This document shows positions 17,968 to 25,407 of a stretch of DNA of 64,000 nt, piece by piece; within the stretch, counting starts at the first letter, position 1, and each line of letters opens with the position of its first letter. The position numbers and the translations under genes were made by a program. The DNA comes from Chryseomicrobium sp. FSL W7-1435 (lineage in GTDB: Bacteria; Bacillota; Bacilli; Bacillales_A; Planococcaceae). The stretch spans positions 1,426,001-1,490,000 of the forward strand of contig NZ_CP151997.1 of the NCBI RefSeq assembly GCF_038595005.1, written 5' to 3'. A model generated the notes under the pieces. It ran no database searches and was not told the DNA's origin. It saw only the letters and a program-made list of their open reading frames with translations.

Positions 17968-18738
17968 ATGAATATTTATGTATTAGTGAAACGTACATTT
18001 GACACAGAAGAAAGAATCGTCGTATCAGGTGGACACATTCAAGAAGACGGAGCAGAGTTCATCATCAATCCTTACGATGAATATGCAATCGAAGAAGCTA
18101 TCCAAGTACGCGACGCGCACGGTGGAGAAGTAACTGTTATCACTATGGGTGACGAAGAAGCTGAAAAGCAACTTCGCACAGCACTTGCTATGGGTGCCGA
18201 CAAAGCAGTTCTAATCAATACAGAAGACGTGGATGACTTAGATCAATTTAGCGCAGCACACGTTCTTGCTGAATATTTGAAAGACAAAGATGCAGACCTA
18301 ATCCTAGCGGGAAATGTAGCTATCGATGGTGGTTCTGGTCAAGTGGGTCCACGTGTTGCAGAATTACTAGGCATTAACTGTGTAACAACTATCACAAACC
18401 TTGAAATCAATGGAGATACGGTTTCCATTAAACGTGATGTTGAGGGAGACACAGAAGAGCTTGAAACGAAGTTGCCACTTTTAGTAACAGCACAACAAGG
18501 TTTAAACGAACCACGTTATCCATCTCTTCCAGGTATCATGAAGGCGAAGAAAAAGCCTTTAGAAGAGCTTGAGTTGGATGATTTAGATATCGACGAAGAC
18601 GATGTAGTAGCAAAAACAGAGACAATTGAAATCTATCTTCCTCCGAAAAAAGAGGCTGGAAAAGTTCTTCAAGGAGATCTTCAAGATCAAGTGAAAGAAT
18701 TAGTCGGCTTACTTCGCACGGAAGCAAAAGTGATTTAA
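17968..18738 (+). CDS. etfB: electron transfer flavoprotein beta subunit
   Basis: Beta subunit of the ETF heterodimer that takes electrons from acyl-CoA dehydrogenases; binds AMP. 256 residues, with the ETF-beta fold: NPYDEYAIEEA near 32, GADKAVLI near 71, VAIDGGSGQVGPRVAELLG near 111 and the C-terminal LEEL/IYLPPKKEAGK recognition tail. Ribosome site TGGAGGGAA. Lies in the FadR-controlled operon with fadB upstream and etfA downstream. Confidence 0.95.
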   Translation: MNIYVLVKRTFDTEERIVVSGGHIQEDGAEFIINPYDEYAIEEAIQVRDAHGGEVTVITMGDEEAEKQLRTALAMGADKAVLINTEDVDDLDQFSAAHVLAEYLKDKDADLILAGNVAIDGGSGQVGPRVAELLGINCVTTITNLEINGDTVSIKRDVEGDTEELETKLPLLVTAQQGLNEPRYPSLPGIMKAKKKPLEELELDDLDIDEDDVVAKTETIEIYLPPKKEAGKVLQGDLQDQVKELVGLLRTEAKVI

Positions 18739-18771
18739 TTAAAGGAAACAACATCGAAGGAGGAACTTAGC

Positions 18772-19746
18772 ATGTCATCAAAAGTACTTGTATTAGCAGA
18801 ATCCCGTGAAGGATCTTTACGTAACGTTTCATTTGAAGCAATTGCAGCAGGCAAGAAAATCTCTGGTGGTGGAGAAGTAGTTTCTGTCCTACTAGGGGAT
18901 ACAGTTGGGGAATTAGCGACTGAGCTTGGTGCGTTTGGAGCTGATCGTGTCATTACAGTGGAACACCCACATTTGAAACAATATACTTCAGATGGTTATG
19001 GCCAAGCATTAATGGCAGTGTTTGAGCAAGAAAAGCCAGATGCAATCGTTATCGGTCACACAGCGCTTGGAAAAGACTTGTCTCCAAAAGTAGCTGCTAA
19101 ACTACAAGTTGGTTTAGTGTCAGATGTTACTGACATTGAAGGTGAAGGAGACGAAGCAATCTACATTCGTCCAATCTATTCAGGTAAAGCATTTGAAAAA
19201 GTGAAATTGAAAGATGATGTAAAATTCATCACGATCCGTCCAAACAACATTGCACCACTTGCTAAAGAAGAAGGAAAATCAGCGGACGTAAGTTCAGTTT
19301 CTGTGGATATTACAAACCTTCGTACAATCATTAAAGAAGTTGTTCGTAAATCGACTGACGGTGTCGACCTTTCTGAAGCGAAAGTAGTTGTAGCTGGTGG
19401 TCGTGGCGTGAAAAGTGCAGAAGGCTTTGCTCCATTAAAAGAGCTTGCTGACTTATTAGGTGGAGCAGTAGGTGCTTCACGTGGAGCTTGTGACGCTGAT
19501 TATGTAGATTACTCGTTGCAAATTGGTCAAACTGGTAAAGTGGTAACACCTGATCTATACATCGCAGCAGGTATCTCAGGCGCTATTCAGCATTTAGCTG
19601 GAATGTCTAACTCGAAAATTATCGTAGCTATCAACAAAGATCCTGAAGCAAGCATCTTTAAAGTAGCCGATTATGGAATTGTGGGCGATCTTTTCGAAGT
19701 CATCCCAATGTTAACAGAAGAATTCCGCGCAGTTTTATCGAAATAA
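18772..19746 (+). CDS. etfA: electron transfer flavoprotein alpha subunit
   Basis: FAD-binding alpha subunit of ETF, 324 residues. The N-terminal domain begins with VLVLAESREG; the C-terminal FAD domain carries VVAGGRGVKSAEGF (about 205-218), LGGAVGASRGACDADYVDYSLQIGQTG (about 229-255, listed here as the family signature region), and GISGAIQHLAGM (about 272-283). Electrons collected from beta-oxidation are passed toward the quinone pool. Last gene of the fadR operon, followed by a strong terminator. Confidence 0.95.
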   Translation: MSSKVLVLAESREGSLRNVSFEAIAAGKKISGGGEVVSVLLGDTVGELATELGAFGADRVITVEHPHLKQYTSDGYGQALMAVFEQEKPDAIVIGHTALGKDLSPKVAAKLQVGLVSDVTDIEGEGDEAIYIRPIYSGKAFEKVKLKDDVKFITIRPNNIAPLAKEEGKSADVSSVSVDITNLRTIIKEVVRKSTDGVDLSEAKVVVAGGRGVKSAEGFAPLKELADLLGGAVGASRGACDADYVDYSLQIGQTGKVVTPDLYIAAGISGAIQHLAGMSNSKIIVAINKDPEASIFKVADYGIVGDLFEVIPMLTEEFRAVLSK

Positions 19747-19751
19747 AAAAC

Positions 19752-19787
19752 AAGCTCGACTTCGTTCGCGAAGTCGAGTTTTATTAT
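19752..19787 (+). terminator. terminator of the fad-etf operon
   Basis: Perfect stem CTCGACTTCG / CGAAGTCGAG with a TTCG loop, followed by TTTTATTATT. Confidence 0.85.
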
Positions 19788-19816
19788 TAGGTGGTTCGGG
19801 TATCATTTGATATAAT
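19778..19816 (+). promoter_or_regulatory. tandem sigma-B-like and sigma-A promoters of trxA
   Basis: GTTTTA (19778-19783) and GGGTAT (19798-19803) with a 14-bp spacer match the sigma-B pattern GTTTAA-N12-15-GGGTAT. Just downstream TGATATAAT (19808-19816) is an extended -10 for sigma-A. B. subtilis trxA is known to use both sigma factors. The sigma-B -35 overlaps the tail of the etfA terminator. Confidence 0.6.
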
Positions 19817-19848
19817 CGCATATAGATATACATGAAGGAGGAATTATC

Positions 19849-20163
19849 GTGGCAGTTACACATACAACAGACGCAACATTCGCACAAGATACGCAAGAAG
19901 GTTTAGTATTAGTTGATTTTTGGGCACCTTGGTGTGGACCATGTAAAATGATCGCTCCTGTTTTAGAAGAGTTAGATGGAGAGCTTTCTGAAAAAGTGAA
20001 AATCACAAAATTAGATGTTGATGAAAACCAAGCAACAGCTAGCCAATTCGGCGTTATGTCAATTCCAACTCTAATCCTGTTCAAAGACGGAGAGCCAGTG
20101 GATAAAGTAATTGGTTACCAACCAAAAGAAAACTTAGCAAACCTAGTAAACAAACACGCGTAA
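19849..20163 (+). CDS. trxA: thioredoxin
   Basis: Small cytosolic disulfide reductase, 104 residues, with the WCGPC active site (Cys29 and Cys32), the cis-Pro loop MSIPTLILF near 74 and GYQPKENL near the end. Start is GTG at 19849 after AAGGAGGAATTATC. Monocistronic: bounded by the etfA terminator and its own terminator, with two promoters upstream including a stress-type one. Same position as B. subtilis trxA between etfA and uvrC. Confidence 0.97.
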   Translation: MAVTHTTDATFAQDTQEGLVLVDFWAPWCGPCKMIAPVLEELDGELSEKVKITKLDVDENQATASQFGVMSIPTLILFKDGEPVDKVIGYQPKENLANLVNKHA

Positions 20164-20172
20164 GTGTTAATG

Positions 20173-20202
20173 CCGGAGTCCTCTTAGGATTCCGGTTTTT
20201 TC
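20173..20202 (+). terminator. terminator of trxA
   Basis: CCGGAGTCCT pairs with AGGATTCCGG, followed by TTTTTTCTC. Confidence 0.85.
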
Positions 20203-20259
20203 TCACATCTATCCGAACACTCGTACGGATTTCTGCGCGTGCGGAAAGAGGGTCAAGGC

Positions 20260-22053
20260 ATGAATGAACTTGTTCGACAAAAAAGTGAAATACTTCCCGA
20301 TCAACCGGGCTGTTATTTGATGAAAGACGGCCATGGCACCATCATTTATGTCGGGAAGGCGAAAGTGTTAAAAAATCGTGTCCGCTCCTACTTTACGGGA
20401 ACTCACGATGGGAAAACCCAACGACTTGTTGCGGATATTGAAGACTTTGAATATATCGTCACGTCATCTGACCTCGAAGCACTCATCCTTGAATTGCATT
20501 TGATAAAAAAACATGACCCAAAATACAATGTTATGTTGAAAGATGACAAGACGTATCCTTATATAAAAATTACAGGGGATGCTTATCCTCGAATTATTAC
20601 CACACGCACAGTTCGAAAAGATAATGGTAAATATTTTGGACCCTATCCAAATGTTTATGCGGCAAATGAAACGCGAAAATTACTTGACCGCATCTATCCG
20701 TTTCGAAAGTGTGTCAAAATGCCAGACAGACTCTGCCTCTATTATCATATCGGACAGTGCCTAGGTCCTTGTGTCAAAGAAGTCCCCCGTTCTGAATTCC
20801 AATACATGATTGATGAAGTCTCCAAGTTTTTAAACGGTGGACACATTACAGTGCGCACGGAATTAGAACAAAAAATGATGGCAGCTGCTGAGTCGATGGA
20901 GTATGAGCGCGCTAAAGAATACCGCGATCAAATTGCCCATATCGATACAGTCATGGAAAAACAAAAGATGCAAATGAATGATTTTACGAATCGAGATGTC
21001 TTTGGCTATGCCGTCGACAAAGGCTGGATGTGTGTGCAAGTATTCTTCATCCGCCAAGGTAAATTAATCGAACGTGACGCTTCTATGTTTCCCATTTATG
21101 GAGAATCTGACGAAGAGTTTCTTACTTTTATCGGCCGTTTCTATGAGCAATCTTCTCATATCAAACCGAAAGAAGTCATGGTTCCTGGAACCGTCGATGC
21201 TGACCTCATTCACCAGTTATTGGGGATTAAAGTATTTGTTCCTCAAAAAGGGAAGAAAAAAGAACTCGTCAATCTGGCCATTAACAATGCAGAAGTTGCC
21301 TTGAAAGAAAAGTTCCATCTAGTTGAGAGACAAGAAGTGCGAACAATTGGGGCTATAGAACAACTTGGGATTCACATGGGGATTCCTGCACCGCGTCGAA
21401 TTGAGGCATTTGATAATTCACACATTTACGGAACAGATCCAGTATCAGCCATGGTCGTTTTTGAAGATGGTAAACCACTGAAAAAAGAATACCGCAAATA
21501 CAAAACAAAAACGGCACTCAAACACGATGATTACGGTGCCATGCGAGAAGTAATTCGTCGCCGCTATACACGTGTGCTGCGTGAACGATTACCACTTCCT
21601 GATCTAATATTGATTGATGGAGGAAAAGGCCAGATGTCCTCAGCTCGTGAAGTGCTGGAAGACGAACTAGGTCTGGATATCCCAATTGCAGGACTGGCAA
21701 AAGATTTAAAGCACCAAACTGCCGAGTTATTATACGGAGAACCACCTTTACCGGTGCAGATGAAACGAACCTCTCAAGAGTTCTACTTGCTACAACGGAT
21801 TCAAGATGAAGTCCACCGATTTGCGATTACATTCCATAGGCAGCAACGCCAAAAGAATAGTATTCAATCAATTTTAGATACGATACCAGGAGTGGGACCG
21901 AAGCGCAGACAACAGTTGATGAAACATTTTGGTTCTGTGAAAAACATGAAGGCTGGTACGCGTGAAGAATTTATTCAAGCGGGTCTTCCAGAAGCATTAG
22001 TCGATGCTGTCCAGAAAAAATTAGCAGAAGAAACATTGCCTTCAACGGAATAG
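20260..22053 (+). CDS. uvrC: excinuclease ABC subunit C
   Basis: Nuclease of UvrABC nucleotide excision repair that makes both incisions beside a lesion. The 597-residue protein has the N-terminal GIY-YIG domain ([19 protein letters not shown], about 15-33), a cysteine-rich [21 protein letters not shown] segment region near 150, the UVR UvrB-binding helix pair (about 195-230), the RNase H-like C-terminal endonuclease ([21 protein letters not shown] near 380) and tandem helix-hairpin-helix ([18 protein letters not shown] near 545). The ATG at 20260 is supported by AGAGGG; an upstream in-frame ATG is rejected. Confidence 0.95.
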   Translation: MNELVRQKSEILPDQPGCYLMKDGHGTIIYVGKAKVLKNRVRSYFTGTHDGKTQRLVADIEDFEYIVTSSDLEALILELHLIKKHDPKYNVMLKDDKTYPYIKITGDAYPRIITTRTVRKDNGKYFGPYPNVYAANETRKLLDRIYPFRKCVKMPDRLCLYYHIGQCLGPCVKEVPRSEFQYMIDEVSKFLNGGHITVRTELEQKMMAAAESMEYERAKEYRDQIAHIDTVMEKQKMQMNDFTNRDVFGYAVDKGWMCVQVFFIRQGKLIERDASMFPIYGESDEEFLTFIGRFYEQSSHIKPKEVMVPGTVDADLIHQLLGIKVFVPQKGKKKELVNLAINNAEVALKEKFHLVERQEVRTIGAIEQLGIHMGIPAPRRIEAFDNSHIYGTDPVSAMVVFEDGKPLKKEYRKYKTKTALKHDDYGAMREVIRRRYTRVLRERLPLPDLILIDGGKGQMSSAREVLEDELGLDIPIAGLAKDLKHQTAELLYGEPPLPVQMKRTSQEFYLLQRIQDEVHRFAITFHRQQRQKNSIQSILDTIPGVGPKRRQQLMKHFGSVKNMKAGTREEFIQAGLPEALVDAVQKKLAEETLPSTE

Positions 22054-22064
22054 TGTGCTAAAGT
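22036..22064 (+). promoter_or_regulatory. candidate lysC promoter
   Basis: TTGCCT (22036-22041) and TAAAGT (22059-22064) at 17-bp spacing, about 30 bp before the riboswitch; the -35 lies within the end of uvrC. Moderate match. Confidence 0.45.
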
Positions 22065-22092
22065 AATCCTAATTTCATATTCACTTTACGTG

Positions 22093-22260
22093 AAGATAGA
22101 GGTGCGAGCGTCAACAGTATGATTTCCGAGGATGACAGATCCTATGAAGAAATCAGAAAGGGGCAATCGCCGAAATGAATCACTGCTGATCCAGTGCTTC
22201 GTTGGTCTTGTGTTGAACAAACCCAAGATTGTCAGAATACACATTCTGGAGGGCTATCTT
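22093..22260 (+). ncRNA. lysine riboswitch (L box)
   Basis: Lysine-sensing leader of lysC. P1 is AAGATAG (22093-22099) with CTATCTT (22254-22260); conserved core pieces are AGAGGTGCGAGC directly after P1, GAAAGGGGCAATCGCCGAA (about 22156-22174) and the GGAGGGCTATC closing segment. The expression platform is the terminator at 22292-22326. With lysine bound, P1 is stabilised and transcription stops before lysC. Confidence 0.93.
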
Positions 22261-22291
22261 GCATGGACATTTACTTTGACCGTGTTAGACA

Positions 22292-22326
22292 AAATGCTTT
22301 CCATTCGTGGGAGGCATTTTTTTGTC
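22292..22326 (+). terminator. regulated terminator of the lysine riboswitch
   Basis: AAATGCTTTCC pairs with GGGAGGCATTT, followed by TTTTTGT, 28 bases before the lysC start. Confidence 0.85.
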
Positions 22327-22354
22327 CCTGCCAATAAGCGGAGGAGATCAAGAA

Positions 22355-23584
22355 ATGGCAATTGTTGTAATGAAATTTGGAGGAACCTCAGTAGGTTCTG
22401 TTGAGCGTATTCGAAATGCGGCTCGTCGTATTATGCAAGAAGTGGATAGAGGGTACCAAGTAGTGGTCGTAGTATCTGCAATGGGTAAGACAACGGACCA
22501 TTTGGTACAACTCGCTGAAGACATCACATCTTCACCGTCAAAACGCGAGATGGACATGCTGTTATCGACGGGGGAGCAAGTATCGATGTCTCTTCTAGCT
22601 ATGGCCCTTGAAACACAAGGGTATCAAGCAGTTTCTATGACGGGCTGGCAAGCGGAGTTGCAGACTGAAAAAGTGCATCGCAATGCGCGAATTGTTTCGC
22701 TAAAAGGTGGCAAGATCCGTGCAAAATTAGATGCTGGAAATATTGTAGTGGCTGCCGGCTTCCAGGGCATCACGGAAGACGGGGAAATCACGACGCTTGG
22801 CCGCGGAGGCTCAGATACAACAGCCGTTGCCATTGCAGCAGCTGTTGGAGCAGAGCGCTGTGACATTTATACAGACGTCGACGGTGTTTACACGTCGGAC
22901 CCACGCTTTGTAACTGGTGCACGAAAATTGCATTCTATCGAGTATGATGAAATGCTTGAACTGGCAAATCTCGGAGCGGGAGTACTTCATCCACGAGCGG
23001 TTGAATACGCTAAAAACTATAAAATTCCCTTGACGGTACGTTCGAGTATATCAGAAGAAGAGGGAACAGTTATTGAGGAGGCAACATCTATGGAGTCCAA
23101 TCTAATCGTACGCGGCGTCGCTTTTGAGGCTGACGTAGTGCGTCTTACAATAGGCTATGAGAAAGCATTCAATGGATCCCTGGCCATGATTTTTACAACG
23201 TTAGCTCAGCACAACATTGATGTGGATATTATTGTGCAGTCCATTGTCGATGGCACGACACCAACTGTTTCATTTACGATTAAAAAAGAAGCACTATCGG
23301 AAGCGATTCAAGTATTAGAAGAGAAAAAGAAAGAACTCGGATTCCAAGTAGCTGATTTTGAGGTGGGCCTTTCAAAGGTATCGATTGTGGGTTCTGGTAT
23401 GGTATCGAATCCAGGTGTTGCAGCTCAAATGTTTGACCGTCTTCGTCAAGAGTCAATTCCGGTTAAAATGGTGAGTACATCCGAGATCAAAGTATCTGTG
23501 GTCGTTCCTCAGCAGCAAATGATCCAGGCAGCTAATGCGTTACACGAAGAGTTTCGACTTTCTGAAATTGAGGTTCAAGTTTAA
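22355..23584 (+). CDS. lysC: aspartokinase II, alpha subunit
   Basis: First enzyme of the aspartate pathway, phosphorylating aspartate on the way to lysine, methionine, threonine and diaminopimelate. The 409-residue protein has the kinase domain with KFGGTSVGS (7-15), a GRGGSDTTA signature (about 150) and YTDVDGVYTSDPR, then two C-terminal ACT domains (about 265-409) that bind lysine. The ATG at 22355 follows GGAGGAGATC; an upstream in-frame start lies in the terminator. A second in-frame start inside the gene probably gives the free beta subunit. Controlled by the lysine riboswitch. Confidence 0.95.
   Translation: MAIVVMKFGGTSVGSVERIRNAARRIMQEVDRGYQVVVVVSAMGKTTDHLVQLAEDITSSPSKREMDMLLSTGEQVSMSLLAMALETQGYQAVSMTGWQAELQTEKVHRNARIVSLKGGKIRAKLDAGNIVVAAGFQGITEDGEITTLGRGGSDTTAVAIAAAVGAERCDIYTDVDGVYTSDPRFVTGARKLHSIEYDEMLELANLGAGVLHPRAVEYAKNYKIPLTVRSSISEEEGTVIEEATSMESNLIVRGVAFEADVVRLTIGYEKAFNGSLAMIFTTLAQHNIDVDIIVQSIVDGTTPTVSFTIKKEALSEAIQVLEEKKKELGFQVADFEVGLSKVSIVGSGMVSNPGVAAQMFDRLRQESIPVKMVSTSEIKVSVVVPQQQMIQAANALHEEFRLSEIEVQV
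23090..23584 (+). CDS. aspartokinase II beta subunit (internal start within lysC)
   Basis: Inside lysC, GAGGAGG (23075-23081) lies 8 bases before an in-frame ATG at codon 246, so a separate 164-residue protein made only of the two ACT domains can be translated. In B. subtilis aspartokinase II the beta subunit arises from an internal start at about this codon and pairs with alpha. The ribosome site here is as good as that of lysC itself. Expression is inferred. Confidence 0.75.
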   Translation: MESNLIVRGVAFEADVVRLTIGYEKAFNGSLAMIFTTLAQHNIDVDIIVQSIVDGTTPTVSFTIKKEALSEAIQVLEEKKKELGFQVADFEVGLSKVSIVGSGMVSNPGVAAQMFDRLRQESIPVKMVSTSEIKVSVVVPQQQMIQAANALHEEFRLSEIEVQV

Positions 23585-23608
23585 GATTAAGTTTTGATAA
23601 GATACTGC

Positions 23609-23659
23609 TAAAGCCAGTAGTTCTCAGGATTGTGGTTCTGAGAAACTGCTGGCTTTTTG
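23609..23659 (+). terminator. terminator of lysC
   Basis: AAAGCCAGTAGTTCTCAG pairs with CTGAGAAACTGCTGGCTTT, followed by TTTGT. Very stable. Confidence 0.88.
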
Positions 23660-23728
23660 TATATGAAAAATTCTTAATAAAAAAGACGTCGGGACAAAAT
23701 ATAGTAATAAAACTTAACTAGTTACAAA

Positions 23729-23911
23729 GTTGAGTGGAGTGTAGGGGCTGACTCCAGTGGGATCAAAAGTCGGAATGTGAGACCCCGCAGGAGCCTGCGA
23801 CGAGGAGGCTCACAGCGCGCCCACGGAACGCAGCCCCGGAACGGAACTCAACATACACAAATAAATCAGCAAGTTTTCTAGAATTTACCCTAGAGAACTT
23901 GCTGATTTTAT
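23729..23911 (+). repeat. structured repeat element A, copy 1 (after lysC)
   Basis: About 180 bp made of a long branched stem-loop closed by GTTGAGT/ACTCAAC (23729-23852) and a terminator-like hairpin AAATCAGCAAGTT/AACTTGCTGATTTT (23863-23911). Inner pairings include GGGGCTG/CAGCCCC, CCAGTGGG/CCCACGG, GTGAG/CTCAC and the apical GCAGG-AGC-CTGC. A second copy lies after hemL (45805-45988) with compensatory changes, and a diverged inverted copy after folC. It resembles GC-rich intergenic repeats that I know to be widespread in Bacillaceae. No gene is seen between 23585 and 24079. Confidence 0.8.
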
Positions 23912-24037
23912 CCCAACCTCAAAGTCATAAAACCTTACTAGTAAAAACTATTTCCGTATTTCGACATAAAGACTATACAAACTAGTTACAATTGTGTGAA
24001 CAATTTCGACAAAAAACAACCAATTTTGAGCAGATAA

Positions 24038-24053
24038 ATGGGAGCGCTCTCAT
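24038..24053 (+). promoter_or_regulatory. CcpA/LacI-type operator (cre-like)
   Basis: ATGGGAGCGCTCTCAT fits the cre consensus WTGNNARCGNWWWCAW at 15 of 16 positions and has the AGCGCT core. It lies beyond the 3' end of yslB and about 450 bp after lysC, with no gene obviously under its control. Confidence 0.45.
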
Positions 24054-24079
24054 GTCAGGAGTAAACTTATAGACAACTG

Positions 24080-24481
24080 CTATTCTGATTTCACTGTAAA
24101 GATTACTAGCTTAGACGTAACATCTTCAACACACTCAGTCATACGACTCTCTAATAACTCTAGCTGCTCGGCTAAAAACCCAGCCTCAAGCTTAAAGCAG
24201 CGATCAGATCGAAGAGACGACCGAAGGCTGTTCTGTAAATGAAATACAACTTCATGTTTTGACGATTTGTGAGTATGTAGTTCTCCCCAACCAGCTTGTT
24301 GGAAAAAGGCTTCAATTTCATCAATCGAACTGCAGGGGAATTTCCGAGCCAAATCTTTACCAGCCCAATAAAGGACTTCCTGCTCATGCTTCCCTAGAAG
24401 GTTGGCAATTAAATGGTCACGAATTAATTCATAGCCGAACTGAGGTATCATTTTTTCTTGTGTTTTTTCCATAGGAACCAC
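24080..24481 (-). CDS. yslB: DUF2507 family protein YslB
   Basis: A 133-residue cytosolic protein of the YslB family, related in fold to V4R/heme-NO-binding-like small-molecule domains. Recognisable stretches are YELIRDHLIANLLG near 17, LYWAGKDLARKFP near 37, FFQQAGWGEL near 60 and FKLEAGFLAEQLELL near 96. Function is not established. It sits between lysC and sdhC as in B. subtilis, but on the minus strand with an isolated cre-like site just past its end. The start is uncertain between GTG at 24481 and ATG three codons in; neither has a strong ribosome site. Confidence 0.75.
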   Translation of the reverse strand: MVPMEKTQEKMIPQFGYELIRDHLIANLLGKHEQEVLYWAGKDLARKFPCSSIDEIEAFFQQAGWGELHTHKSSKHEVVFHLQNSLRSSLRSDRCFKLEAGFLAEQLELLESRMTECVEDVTSKLVIFTVKSE

Positions 24482-24611
24482 TCACTTTCCAAAATCAACG
24501 ATATCAGTATAGCATGTTAGATTAGTAGTTGCGTATGTGAAAAAAGACACAACCCATCGGGAAGCCTAGAGAAATCTAGTGTTTGAGAAGGATTCTCAGT
24601 CCTGAAGTGCC

Positions 24612-24640
24612 TTGACCTACCTATTTACGGGGAGTACAAT
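24612..24640 (+). promoter_or_regulatory. sdhCAB promoter
   Basis: TTGACC (24612-24617) and TACAAT (24635-24640) at 17-bp spacing, giving a leader of about 110 nt before sdhC. The leader contains a possible hairpin (GTTAC...GTAAC, about 24662-24693). Confidence 0.7.
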
Positions 24641-24756
24641 AGTTATGTTAAACTACAAGGCCGTTACGGATGGCGATATTTCGTTTATCGTAACAATTAT
24701 TGGCAGCTCACATCGCCGTGAGAAGTCAATCGCAAAATTTGAGGGGGGTTACCATC

Positions 24757-25368
24757 TTGGCGAAAAACAACGAATTTTTTTGGCGTCGTCTGCATTCCTT
24801 ATTAGGAATCATTCCGGTTGGGTTGTTCTTAACTCAGCATTTAGTCGTCAACCACTTTGCAACACGCGGAGAACAAGCATTTAACGATGCAGCACACTTT
24901 ATGGAAAGCTTACCATTCCGTTATGCACTTGAAATCTTTGTAATTTTCTTACCTTTAATGTTCCATGCATTTTACGGAATCTACATTGCTTTCACTGCAA
25001 AAAACAACACAAAACGTTACGGAACATTCCGTAACTGGATGTTCGTTGCACAACGTATTACAGGTATTTTCTTAGTTATCTTTATTGCTTGGCACGTATA
25101 CGAGACACGCTGGCAGGTTGCAATTGGTGCAGATACAGCCGATTACAATATGATGGTTGATATTCTAGCAAATCCTTGGATGTTTGGTTTCTACGTAGCT
25201 GGTGTAGTTGCAGCAACTTTCCACTTTGCGAATGGTATTTGGTCATTCCTAGTAACTTGGGGAATTACACAATCCGCTGCTTCACAACGCTTGGCTACAT
25301 ACGCAACGATTGGTATTTTCTTAGCATTGACAGTAGTGGGCATCCGCGCATTGCTTGCATTCGTGTAA
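24757..25368 (+). CDS. sdhC: succinate dehydrogenase cytochrome b558 subunit
   Basis: Membrane anchor of succinate:menaquinone oxidoreductase, 203 residues with five transmembrane helices and di-heme His ligands (visible candidates in LTQHLVVNH, FHAFYG, AWHVYE and FHFANG). Start is TTG at 24757, 7 bases after GAGGGGGG; an upstream in-frame ATG would place the ribosome site inside the gene. Length agrees with B. subtilis SdhC (202). First gene of sdhCAB. It takes electrons from SdhB to menaquinone. Confidence 0.93.
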   Translation: MAKNNEFFWRRLHSLLGIIPVGLFLTQHLVVNHFATRGEQAFNDAAHFMESLPFRYALEIFVIFLPLMFHAFYGIYIAFTAKNNTKRYGTFRNWMFVAQRITGIFLVIFIAWHVYETRWQVAIGADTADYNMMVDILANPWMFGFYVAGVVAATFHFANGIWSFLVTWGITQSAASQRLATYATIGIFLALTVVGIRALLAFV

Positions 25369-25407
25369 TCAACCACCACTACTAAAAATTCGAGGAGTGA
25401 GAAAAGC

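Noticed and set aside
22132-22404. Open frame of 90 codons through the lysine riboswitch
   Set aside because: It crosses the aptamer core, the terminator and the lysC start; no ribosome site.
24612-24884. Alternative frame over the sdh leader and the start of sdhC
   Set aside because: Begins at the promoter -10 region and overlaps sdhC out of frame; no ribosome site.
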